DNA of 64,000 nucleotides from SHVO01 sp041906145 (lineage in GTDB: Bacteria; Pseudomonadota; Alphaproteobacteria; Rhodospirillales; Rhodospirillaceae), in contig JAYRJU010000004.1 of assembly GCA_041906145.1 (NCBI GenBank), forward strand, positions 124,001 to 188,000, read 5' to 3'. Positions 15,642 to 23,244 of this stretch are shown in pieces (position 1 is the stretch's first letter; each line of letters starts with the position of its first letter). The notes under the pieces are model-generated. The model saw nothing but the letters and a program-made list of their open reading frames with translations, was not told the origin of the DNA and ran no database searches. Position numbers and translations under genes: made by a program.

Positions 15642-16634
15642 ATGTCGGCACGTATTGCCTGCGGCCCATCGACGTTCGAAACGCAATCGGGTGAAACCGT
15701 TCTCGATTGCCTGACGCGCAATGGTGTGACTGTCCCGCATGCGTGCCGCTCCGGGGTTTGCCAGTCGTGTCTCATGCACGCCGAAGAGGGGCAAATCCCG
15801 GAGGCCGCGCAGAAGGATCTTCAGCCGGCCTACATCAAGCAGAACATGTTCCTGGCCTGCCAGTGCCGGCCCGAGGGTGATATGCGCGTCACTCTCCCGG
15901 ATCACGCCGCGATCGATACGCACGCCGTCATCAGCTCCAAGGAGATGCTGAATCATAACGTCATGCGCGTGCGTATCGTAACGCCTACACCCTATGAATG
16001 CGAACCGGGCCAATATGTGACTCTACTCAACGCCGGCGGCGCCGCGCGCAGCTATTCCGTCGCCAACAACCCGCAGACGGATCATTTCATCGAACTACAT
16101 GTGCGCCTGCTCACCGGCGGTGTCATGAGCACCTTTTTTGTGGGCGCCGATCCCGGGGAATCCCTCGTCGTGCGGGGCCCGGCGGGAAAATGCTTTTACG
16201 TAGCCGAGGGCGCGCAGGATTATCCACTCATGCTCGCGGGGACCGGGACGGGGCTCGCCCCGCTTTACGGTATTCTTCAGGCGGCTCTGGCGCAGGGGCA
16301 TAAAGGTTTGATCCACCTTTTCCATGGCGTGCTCAACGAACCCGATCTCTATCTTCAGGCGCGCCTGCAGGAACTGGCGACGCTGCATCCGAACTTCAGT
16401 TACACGCCTTGTGTGCTGAATGGTGCGGCGGGGCAGGGCTATTTCGCCGGTCAGATCGAAACCGCGGTCCTGGCGGCGATGCCCGTGGAAAAGGCCATCA
16501 CGCGCTTGTTCTTGTGCGGCGCGCCGGAGTTCGTGAACGGCATGCGCCGCCAGGCGTTCCTCGCGGGCCTGGCCTCCAAGCACATCTTCGCCGACCCGTT
16601 CCTCCCGGCACAACCAGCCGCTGCCGCTGCCTAA
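15642..16634 (+). CDS. Ferredoxin-FAD-NAD(P) reductase, likely globin reductase
   Basis: 330 residues from ATG 15642. An N-terminal plant-type [2Fe-2S] domain has Cys 35, 40, 43 and 73 (CX4CX2CX29C). A ferredoxin-reductase module follows, with FAD motif RSYSVAN and NAD motif GTGTGLAPLYG, ending in the usual CGAPEFV. The organisation matches class IB oxygenase reductases and Hcr-like proteins. It lies 34 nt after the truncated haemoglobin gene. I infer that it reduces ferric globin after NO dioxygenation, taking the place of the reductase domain fused in flavohaemoglobin. No oxygenase genes for an alternative role are visible. Confidence 0.85.
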   Translation: MSARIACGPSTFETQSGETVLDCLTRNGVTVPHACRSGVCQSCLMHAEEGQIPEAAQKDLQPAYIKQNMFLACQCRPEGDMRVTLPDHAAIDTHAVISSKEMLNHNVMRVRIVTPTPYECEPGQYVTLLNAGGAARSYSVANNPQTDHFIELHVRLLTGGVMSTFFVGADPGESLVVRGPAGKCFYVAEGAQDYPLMLAGTGTGLAPLYGILQAALAQGHKGLIHLFHGVLNEPDLYLQARLQELATLHPNFSYTPCVLNGAAGQGYFAGQIETAVLAAMPVEKAITRLFLCGAPEFVNGMRRQAFLAGLASKHIFADPFLPAQPAAAAA

Positions 16635-16698
16635 TAGCCGGTTGTCGCCAGGTTCGTTTCGAGGCTAGTCTTTCCCTTACATCCCAGGGGAGGGCGTT

Positions 16699-17853
16699 AT
16701 GAAGAAGGTGCTCGTTACCGTTCTTGCGGCGGCGTTTTCGCTAAGCGCTCTGGCGACGGGCGCGGCCGATGCGCCGAAGCGGCCTTACCCTAAACACGAA
16801 CTAGATCGGGGCTGGCCCAAGCAATTCCCCGGCAACATGATCATGGGCGATCCCGCCGGCGTGGCGGTGGACCCCTCCAACGATCATGTATGGGTGCTCT
16901 CAAGACAACGGAATGTGAATCCGGAGTGGCTCGGCCTCATCAAGTCGCCGCCGACGTCCGTGTGTTGCACCTACATGCCCGCCGTCGCCGAGTTCGACGC
17001 CGACGGCAACTATGTCCAAGGCTGGGGCGGACCGTTCACGCCCACCGCCGACGCGGGCGCCTACGACTGGCCCGAGGGTGAGCACGGTATTACCGTCGAC
17101 TACAAAGGCAACGTCTGGATCTGCGGTTATGTGAATAACCGCGAGGCCAAGAAGGACGACAACCACTGCCTCAAGTTCACAAAGGACGGCCGCTTCCTGT
17201 TGCAGATCGGCAAGCCCAACATGAGCAAGGGTAGTCTCGATACCGAGAACCTTAATCACGCAACCAAAGTGGTCGTGTGGCCCAAGACCAACGAAGCCTT
17301 TATTTCCGACGGCTACGTGAATCGCCGCGTGATCGTGGTCGATGCGGACTCAGGCAAATTCAAGCGCATGTGGGGCGCCTACGGCAATAAGCCCGACGAC
17401 AGCGCGCCGCGCGAGCGCAGCTTCGACGGCCCGCCGCCGCAGCAGTTCAACAACGTGCACGGCATCGAGATCGCCAACGACGGTCTGGTCTATGTCAACG
17501 ACCGCCAGAACAACCGCATCCAGGTGTTCGACCTTCAGGGCAAGTTCCAGAAAGAGGTGTTCATCGACCGCGCCACGCGCTCGAGCTTCGGCACGTCCTT
17601 CAGCCTCGCGCTTTCGGCCGACAAAGAGCAGCGCTTCCTCTATGTCGCCGATCTCGCCAACTTCCGGGTTACGGTGCTCGATCGCAAAAGCCTCGAAGTG
17701 ATCCCCGAAGCGGCCTTCGGTCACGCCGGCCCTTACGCCGGCCAGTTCCTGCGCCTGCATCTCCTGGCGTCCGACACCAAGGGCAACATCTATACGTCGG
17801 AGGCCAACGGCGGAAAAATACAGAAGTGGCTGTTCAAGGGCCTCGTCCAGTAG
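16699..17853 (+). CDS. Secreted NHL-repeat beta-propeller protein
   Basis: 384 residues with a signal peptide (VLVTVLAAAFSLSALATGAA). Repeats of the NHL type run through the mature part: DPAGVAVDPSNDHVWVLSRQ, GITVDYKGNVWICG, HGIEIANDGLVYVNDRQNNR and LLASDTKGNIYTSEANGGKI. The fold is a six-bladed propeller related to amidating-lyase-like and scaffold proteins. Predicted periplasmic or secreted; substrate unknown. The next gene follows after one base, so they are co-transcribed. Confidence 0.75.
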   Translation: MKKVLVTVLAAAFSLSALATGAADAPKRPYPKHELDRGWPKQFPGNMIMGDPAGVAVDPSNDHVWVLSRQRNVNPEWLGLIKSPPTSVCCTYMPAVAEFDADGNYVQGWGGPFTPTADAGAYDWPEGEHGITVDYKGNVWICGYVNNREAKKDDNHCLKFTKDGRFLLQIGKPNMSKGSLDTENLNHATKVVVWPKTNEAFISDGYVNRRVIVVDADSGKFKRMWGAYGNKPDDSAPRERSFDGPPPQQFNNVHGIEIANDGLVYVNDRQNNRIQVFDLQGKFQKEVFIDRATRSSFGTSFSLALSADKEQRFLYVADLANFRVTVLDRKSLEVIPEAAFGHAGPYAGQFLRLHLLASDTKGNIYTSEANGGKIQKWLFKGLVQ

Positions 17854-17854
17854 C

Positions 17855-18247
17855 GTGCCAAGCGTCGCTCTCGTGACCATCGTCGTGCGCGATTATGACG
17901 AAGCCATCGCCTTCTACCGCGACAAGATCGGGTTTTGTCTCGCCGAGGATACGCCCCTGAGCGAAAAACGTTGGGTGGTGCTTGAATCACCCGAGGGGAC
18001 GGGCGCCCGCATTCTTCTCGCGCGCGCGTCCGGCGAAGCGCAGGCGGCCCGCGTTGGCGATCAGACCGGCGGGCGCGTGTTCATGTTCCTGCATACCGAC
18101 GACTTCGACCGCGACTTCGCGGCCTACACCGCGCGCGGCGTGAACTTCGTACGCCCGCCGCGCCGCGAGGCATATGGCACAGTCGGCGTTTTCACGGACC
18201 TCTACGGCAATCTCTGGGACCTCGTCGGGCCCTCGCAAAAGGTCTGA
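17855..18247 (+). CDS. VOC (glyoxalase/bleomycin-resistance) superfamily protein
   Basis: 130 residues starting at GTG 17855, one base after the stop of the NHL gene. The segments VTIVVRDYDEAIAFYRDKIGF and VGVFTDLYGNLWDLVGP are VOC hallmarks: the paired beta-alpha-beta-beta-beta modules with a YGNxWDL end. Members of this fold include metal-dependent isomerases and dioxygenases and also non-catalytic binders. The usual metal ligands are only partly present, so activity is unclear. Confidence 0.75.
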   Translation: MPSVALVTIVVRDYDEAIAFYRDKIGFCLAEDTPLSEKRWVVLESPEGTGARILLARASGEAQAARVGDQTGGRVFMFLHTDDFDRDFAAYTARGVNFVRPPRREAYGTVGVFTDLYGNLWDLVGPSQKV

Positions 18248-18250
18248 ACC

Positions 18251-18619
18251 ATGGCCTCACGTCAGGACACGGCCGACTACCTCCTCGAACAGATTGCCCG
18301 CGCGGGCCGCGTCTCGGCTAAGAAGATGTTCGGCGAATACGCCATCTATTGCGACGGGAAGGTGGTGGCGCTCGTGTGCGACGACCAGCTTTTTGTGAAA
18401 CCCACGGACGCCGGCCGCGCGCTGCTCGGAAAGCCGCGGGAAGGGCGGCCCTATCCCGGCGCCAAACCGCATTTCCTGATCGACGGCGATCTGTGGGAGG
18501 ATGCCGATTGGATCTCCGATCTCATCCGCGCCACGGCGCGCGAACTGCCGCTTCCAAAGCTCAAAGCCAAAAAGGCGGCCGGAAAAAGAGCGAAACCGAA
18601 GAAACGCGCGCGAACGTGA
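18251..18619 (+). CDS. TfoX N-terminal domain protein
   Basis: 122 residues. SAKKMFGEYAIYCDGKVVALVCDDQLFVKPTDAGRA is the TfoX/Sxy N-terminal domain, and the rest is a Lys/Arg-rich tail (KLKAKKAAGKRAKPKKRART) that could bind nucleic acid. TfoX in gammaproteobacteria regulates competence, but stand-alone N-domain proteins are common and mostly uncharacterised. It starts 3 nt after the VOC gene stop and likely belongs to the same transcript. Confidence 0.8.
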   Translation: MASRQDTADYLLEQIARAGRVSAKKMFGEYAIYCDGKVVALVCDDQLFVKPTDAGRALLGKPREGRPYPGAKPHFLIDGDLWEDADWISDLIRATARELPLPKLKAKKAAGKRAKPKKRART

Positions 18620-18643
18620 CGGGTCCACCGCTATACTGCGGGC

Positions 18644-20098
18644 ATGTCATTCGAGCTCGAAGAAGCCAGCATCACGTGCGTCCATCAGGCCTATGCCGAT
18701 GGAACGCTGACCTGCCGCGCCCTTGTTGAAGCCTATCTCGCGCGCATCGCGGCTTTCGATCAACAGGGCCCAAAGCTCAACGCCGTCATCACCCTTGATC
18801 CGCGTGCGCTTGAGATCGCCGGCGCCATGGACTCCGCTTGGCGCGACAACCGCGGCGCATGCGGGCCGCTGCACGGAATTCCGATCCTGCTGAAGGATAA
18901 TTTCGATACCGCCGACATGCCCACAACCGGCTCCGCCCTCGCGCTGAAGGAATCTCGGCCCACGAAGGACGCTTTTACCGTCGCGCGTCTCAAGGCCGCG
19001 GGCGCACTCGTGCTCGCGAAAACCGCGCTCACCGAACTTGCCATGGGAGGCACGACCTGCGGCTCCTTGCACGGACAGACCCTCAACCCCTACGACCTCA
19101 CGCGCACGCCGGGCGGTTCCAGCGGCGGCACGGGGGCAGGGATTGCGGCCAATTACGCTGTCATCGGCGCCGGCAGCGATACCTACCAATCCATCCGTTC
19201 GCCGTCCTCGGCATGTGCGTTGACCGGCCTGCGCGGTACGCGCGGCCTTGTCAGCCGCAACGGCCTTATCCCTTTTTCTTTCACCCAGGATGAAGCCGGC
19301 CCCATCGCGCGCACCGCCGCCGACCTCGCCCGGATGCTGGATGTGATGGCGGGGTTCGATATCGCCGATCCCATCACCGAAGCCGCCGTCGGCCATGTCC
19401 CGAAGACCTATACGGCCTTCCTCGATCCCGGCGCGTTGAAGGGCAAGCGCTTCGGTGTCTTGCGCCAAATGTTCGGCCGCGACGTGGTGCATGCCGAGGT
19501 CAATCGTGTCGTGGCGCGCGTACTCGACAAACTCCAGGAACTCGGCGCCGCCGTCGTGGACGTTGAGATCCCCGATCTGGAAGCGCTAACAACGGATGTA
19601 GGCCTCGCCGACTACGAATTGAAGGTTGGCCTCGATAAATATTTGGCCAACGTCGATGGACCCGTGAACTCCTTCGATGCCTATGTCGCGCACGGCAGCT
19701 TCGTGCCGGCTATCGCCGCGCAGCTGAAAGCCGCGCAAGTTAAGAATATGTGGGATCCCGCCTACGGTGCGATCTTCACGAAGCGGAGCAATCTGCGCAA
19801 AGCGCTACAGGCTGTAATGTCTCAGAATAAATACGACGCCTTGGTGTATCCGCATCAACGCCGGCTGGTCGCCAAGATCGGCGAGGAGCAACTGGAGCGT
19901 AACGGCGTGCTGGCGAACGCCAGCGGATTGCCGGCGGTTACGGTGCCGGGCGGCTTTTCCGCGCCCAACGCCGAAGCGCCTCTCGGCGTACCGGTCGGCG
20001 TCGAATTCCTGGCGCGCGAATGGAGCGAGGGGGCGCTGATCGGCATCGCCCACGCGCTTGAGCAGGCGGCGAAATACCGCCGCCCGCCCAAGCTCTAG
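18644..20098 (+). CDS. Amidase-signature family hydrolase
   Basis: 484 residues. The catalytic Ser-cisSer-Lys triad is placed at K84 (LKDNFD), S160 (GGSSGG) and S183 (DTYQSIRSP). The last motif is unusual: most members have DTGGSIR, here Gly-Gly is replaced by Tyr181-Gln182, next to the nucleophile. The C-terminal domain is full length. It hydrolyses some amide bond; the substrate cannot be inferred. The gene lies 24 nt after the TfoX-N gene and is convergent with asd. Confidence 0.85.
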   Translation: MSFELEEASITCVHQAYADGTLTCRALVEAYLARIAAFDQQGPKLNAVITLDPRALEIAGAMDSAWRDNRGACGPLHGIPILLKDNFDTADMPTTGSALALKESRPTKDAFTVARLKAAGALVLAKTALTELAMGGTTCGSLHGQTLNPYDLTRTPGGSSGGTGAGIAANYAVIGAGSDTYQSIRSPSSACALTGLRGTRGLVSRNGLIPFSFTQDEAGPIARTAADLARMLDVMAGFDIADPITEAAVGHVPKTYTAFLDPGALKGKRFGVLRQMFGRDVVHAEVNRVVARVLDKLQELGAAVVDVEIPDLEALTTDVGLADYELKVGLDKYLANVDGPVNSFDAYVAHGSFVPAIAAQLKAAQVKNMWDPAYGAIFTKRSNLRKALQAVMSQNKYDALVYPHQRRLVAKIGEEQLERNGVLANASGLPAVTVPGGFSAPNAEAPLGVPVGVEFLAREWSEGALIGIAHALEQAAKYRRPPKL

Positions 20099-20102
20099 GG
20101 TC

Positions 20103-21131
20103 TTACAGCAACTCGCCGATTTGAATCGCGTTCAGCGCGGCACCCTTGCGCAGATTATCGCCCACCACGAACAAAGCGAGGCCGTGTTTCACGGTCGGGT
20201 CCTTGCGCACGCGGCCCACGAAGACCGGATCGGCGCCGGTGGCCTCCAGCGGGTTCGGCACTTCGCTCACCACCACGCCCGGCGCCTTCTCGAGAAGGGC
20301 CAGCGCTTGTTCGGCGGAAATCGGGCGCTCGAATTCGAGGTTCATCGAGAGCGAATGGCCCGTGTACACCGGAACGCGCACGCAGGTGCCCGACACTTGC
20401 AGGTCCGGGATCTCCAGGATCTTCCGGCTTTCATCGCGCAGCTTCAACTCTTCCTCGGTGTAGCCGTCTTCTACATAGACGTAATTCAGCGGCGAGACGT
20501 TAAACGCGATGCCCTGCGGCCACTTCTTCTTGTGCGGACCAAGGTCCACGGCATCGCCCCTGCGCGACAGCGCGGCCGATGTCGGGCCGGCGGCAATGAT
20601 CTGCGCTTCCAGTTCCTGAATGCCCGCCAATCCGCCGCCGGATACCGCCTGATAGGTGCTCGCGATGATGCGGGTGAGCCCGGCCGCTTCATGCAAGGGC
20701 TTCAACACCGGCATCGCCGCCATGGTGGTGCAGTTCGGGTTCGCGATGATGCCCTTGGGGATGTTCTTGAGGGCGTGCGGATTCACTTCCGAGACGACCA
20801 GCGGAACGTCCGGGTCCTTGCGCCAGGCCGAGGAGTTGTCGATCACGATCGCGCCCGCTGCCGCCACTTTCGGCGCGAGGGCCTTGGAGGTTGACCCGCC
20901 GGCCGAGAAGAACACGATATCCAGCCCTTTGAAGTCCGCGGTCGCCGCGTCTTCCACGGCGATCTCGCGGTCCTTCCAGCGCAGCTTCTTGCCCACCGAG
21001 CGCTCGGACGCGAACAGGCGCAGCGTGTTGATCGGAAAGTTGCGTTCCGCGAGGATCGACAACATGAATTCGCCCACAAGACCGGTCGCGCCGACAACGC
21101 CGACATTCTTGGGGAATTTAGAGGCGGGCAT
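20103..21131 (-). CDS. asd: Aspartate-semialdehyde dehydrogenase
   Basis: 342 residues. The N-terminus has the NADP-binding GVVGATGLVGEFML, and the active-site cysteine is Cys 134 in NPNCTTMAAMPVLKPLH. GxGxxG and QAVSGGG follow the family order. The enzyme makes aspartate semialdehyde, the branch-point precursor for lysine, threonine and methionine. ATG 21131 has an AGGAG Shine-Dalgarno. The 5' leader carries a Thr/Lys-rich leader peptide and a terminator (see 21175-21322), which predicts control by threonyl- and possibly lysyl-tRNA charging. Confidence 0.95.
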   Translation of the reverse strand: MPASKFPKNVGVVGATGLVGEFMLSILAERNFPINTLRLFASERSVGKKLRWKDREIAVEDAATADFKGLDIVFFSAGGSTSKALAPKVAAAGAIVIDNSSAWRKDPDVPLVVSEVNPHALKNIPKGIIANPNCTTMAAMPVLKPLHEAAGLTRIIASTYQAVSGGGLAGIQELEAQIIAAGPTSAALSRRGDAVDLGPHKKKWPQGIAFNVSPLNYVYVEDGYTEEELKLRDESRKILEIPDLQVSGTCVRVPVYTGHSLSMNLEFERPISAEQALALLEKAPGVVVSEVPNPLEATGADPVFVGRVRKDPTVKHGLALFVVGDNLRKGAALNAIQIGELL

Positions 21132-21174
21132 TTCTTTTCTCCTGTGTGATCCGCGATCGCGCGGCGCCTAAAAC

Positions 21175-21209
21175 AACACAGGCCCCGTCGATCCGGCGGG
21201 GCCTGTGTT
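21175..21209 (-). terminator. Attenuator terminator hairpin upstream of asd
   Basis: On the minus strand AACACAGGCCCCG pairs perfectly (13 bp) with CGGGGCCTGTGTT around a 9-nt loop, followed by GTTTTA. It lies between the leader-peptide stop (21236) and the asd start (21131), so it can stop transcription before asd. The 5' side of the hairpin can instead pair with a segment inside the leader ORF. Confidence 0.8.
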
Positions 21210-21235
21210 GAGTGTGTGCTTTTATTTTGCTGTAT

Positions 21236-21322
21236 TTACGCGCACGCCCTCGACGGCCCACCGGAGGTGGTCGTTTTTTTCGTCGGGGTCGTTTTCGGCG
21301 TCATACGCATGACGCGCACCAT
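21236..21322 (-). CDS. Thr/Lys-rich leader peptide of asd attenuator
   Basis: 28 codons from ATG 21322; in-frame ATGs at 21310 and 21304 are alternative starts. The peptide contains TPKTTPTKKTTTSGGP: seven threonine and three lysine codons, including ACC-ACC near the base of a small hairpin. Both amino acids are products of the pathway that asd feeds. CCACC at 21266-21270 can pair with GGUGG at 21258-21262 (structure 1:2). CCGGUGGGCC at 21255-21264 can pair with GGCCCCGCCGG at 21193-21203 with one bulge and one G-U (antiterminator 2:3), which excludes the terminator (3:4). No strong ribosome site is visible, which is common for leaders. Confidence 0.75.
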   Translation of the reverse strand: MVRVMRMTPKTTPTKKTTTSGGPSRACA

Positions 21323-21413
21323 AGCCAAATTCGCCCGGAAGTAAAGACCGGCGCTCGAACGCGCCGCAAAGCCAATAAATGTAGGCTGAATTCGCGGGTT
21401 TCGTTCCAGCGGG

Positions 21414-22238
21414 CTAGCGGCCCGGGCTATCCGCAAGCCGTTCGCGTGGATCAGGTCCAACGTGCATTGAACGCAATGCGCCCGCAGTAATGAGGTTAGA
21501 GATATAAGCGCCCATCAGTCCGAGCAGTAAAAGTCCGGGAGCCCACGGCTCGGGGACGCCGGCCGGCGCGTCTACGCCGAGGTCGAACGTCGCCGTGATG
21601 TTCATGCCGAACGTAAAAATGAGTTCCGCGCCCGGTAGGAAGTCGATCAGTTCCGCGTAGACTGGCGCCTGGCTGGAATCGGGCGAACTCACGCCGCATG
21701 TTGTCGGCGAAAACACGGTTCCGGACTCGCCGCGCGTGCCAACGGAACAGCCGTGCCGATCGCTCACGCTCCCACTTCCGCCCACACTGCTCGAAAAGCT
21801 GGCCCATTGTGTCGCGGGATCGTCGATCCCGAGACCAACGCTGGGGCCGCCGGGATTGAAGGCGCTGAACCACACGCTAAGGCTCGCAAACCCATTGATC
21901 GGGTGATCGGAGGTATTGGTGATCACGACACTTCCCGTTGATGTGACGGTATACGCGCCGGACTCGGTAATTGTCTGACTTAGGTAAAGTGTATTGCCGC
22001 ATCCCGCCGCGCCGCCTTGCGCATCGTCCCGGCAACTCAAGGTGAGGCCTTCGGGCAAAGGCTCCCATTCGATCGGTGCCGCGCTCCAGGTCGCGCGCAC
22101 ATCCACAAAAGGCGTTGCGGCGGCGGGGTGGGCGAGGAGCGGAAAAGACAATAGCGCAGCGGCGGCCAAGACGTTCTTCAACAAGGCGGTCACTTTCGGC
22201 AATGAGATATGACGGATGCGATGCAACACCCGTGCCAC
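21414..22238 (-). CDS. Secreted protein with a PEP-CTERM-like C-terminus
   Basis: 274 residues from GTG 22238; GTG 22193 would give a more compact signal peptide. Signal peptide LLKNVLAAAALLSFPLLAHPAAA, a mature beta-rich domain with cysteines, then VPEPWAPGLLLLGLMGAYIS near residue 230. VPEP followed by a hydrophobic segment is the PEP-CTERM sorting pattern recognised by exosortase. Here the Arg cluster that usually follows is weak (GALRSMHVGPDPRER) and the tail is longer than usual, so the assignment is likely but not certain. No exosortase gene is in the window. Confidence 0.65.
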   Translation of the reverse strand: MARVLHRIRHISLPKVTALLKNVLAAAALLSFPLLAHPAAATPFVDVRATWSAAPIEWEPLPEGLTLSCRDDAQGGAAGCGNTLYLSQTITESGAYTVTSTGSVVITNTSDHPINGFASLSVWFSAFNPGGPSVGLGIDDPATQWASFSSSVGGSGSVSDRHGCSVGTRGESGTVFSPTTCGVSSPDSSQAPVYAELIDFLPGAELIFTFGMNITATFDLGVDAPAGVPEPWAPGLLLLGLMGAYISNLITAGALRSMHVGPDPRERLADSPGR

Positions 22239-22311
22239 TGCCGGAGTTTGTGAGAATTTCGTAACTTAGCGCGCGGCCCACCTGCGCCTGTGTCAAGAAA
22301 CCTGACGCTTC

Positions 22312-23232
22312 CTAGCCGCGCACCGCGAATGACACCATGCGCGAGATAGCTTCTTTCAAGCAGTCCGACTCTGCCGCCTTGCACGTGAGATAGGCGCGGA
22401 GGTGCCCTTTCACGGTACCCACCACCGAAGACTCCCACACCGGTTCGACATATCCCGCTTCCTTTATGTGCCAGTGCCGGCACATGTAAGACTGCTTACC
22501 CGTTTGCTTGGTGTAAGCGCGCGCCTGAGGCAGGACTTCCGCGGCGGCATCGGCGAGAGTCTTTTTGCCCTCGGCGACAAAGAAGGTGATCGGCGGTCCA
22601 TCGACACAGAGCGCCATGCCATATCCAGAAGCTTCCGACATCGCCAGCTTCTGCCATCCTGTCGTCGGAAAAGCGTTGGCCGCGGCGTCTTCAGCGGCCG
22701 TCTCGGCATTCGGGCCCGTGACGACCAGGACTTCACCGGTCACGTCGTTGCCCATTACCGCCAGGCGCAGTTCCGGCGCTTTTTCTGGGGCAAGCGGGAC
22801 GGTCTGCTTCGGCTGCTGCGGGATCACCGCCTCGATCGCGGTCTGGGCTGTTTTCTGCTCCGGAACGGTTTGCATCCCGGGGCGCGACCACGGGGCTGTG
22901 GTGAACCGGGTCGCGCCATTGCACTCGGAGCAATAGCTTTGGAGATCTTGGCGCGCGACCGCGATCTCCCCCGTGGTCGGGCGCATGGTGCAGTAGCCGC
23001 GGGCGGAGGCGCTCACAAGACCTTCGCCGCGCAAGTAAGCCGCATACTCTTCACCATACTTGCCGCGTTCACTGACCGGTCCGACCGGCAGGGTCTGCGT
23101 CATGTACACGGTGCTGGTCGCCGCGTTCGGCACGTAGCAATAAAAATACTGCACGGCCTGTTGCGCCTGCGCGGCGAACACGAGGAACGTCACCGCGATG
23201 ACGGATGCGGCGAGGGACAGCAATACACGCAT
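22312..23232 (-). CDS. Secreted cysteine-containing hypothetical protein
   Basis: 306 residues with a signal peptide (VLLSLAASVIAVTFLVFAAQA). It has about eight cysteines (YFYCY, GYCTM, SYCSEC, ALCVDG, YMCRHW, LTCKAAESDC), likely disulfide-bonded in the periplasm. N-terminal YVPNAATSTVYMTQTLPV recurs in unannotated proteobacterial proteins, but I recognise no family. Downstream member of a pair with the gene starting at 24234 (12-nt gap). Confidence 0.5.
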   Translation of the reverse strand: MRVLLSLAASVIAVTFLVFAAQAQQAVQYFYCYVPNAATSTVYMTQTLPVGPVSERGKYGEEYAAYLRGEGLVSASARGYCTMRPTTGEIAVARQDLQSYCSECNGATRFTTAPWSRPGMQTVPEQKTAQTAIEAVIPQQPKQTVPLAPEKAPELRLAVMGNDVTGEVLVVTGPNAETAAEDAAANAFPTTGWQKLAMSEASGYGMALCVDGPPITFFVAEGKKTLADAAAEVLPQARAYTKQTGKQSYMCRHWHIKEAGYVEPVWESSVVGTVKGHLRAYLTCKAAESDCLKEAISRMVSFAVRG

Positions 23233-23244
23233 GACGTCTTTTCC

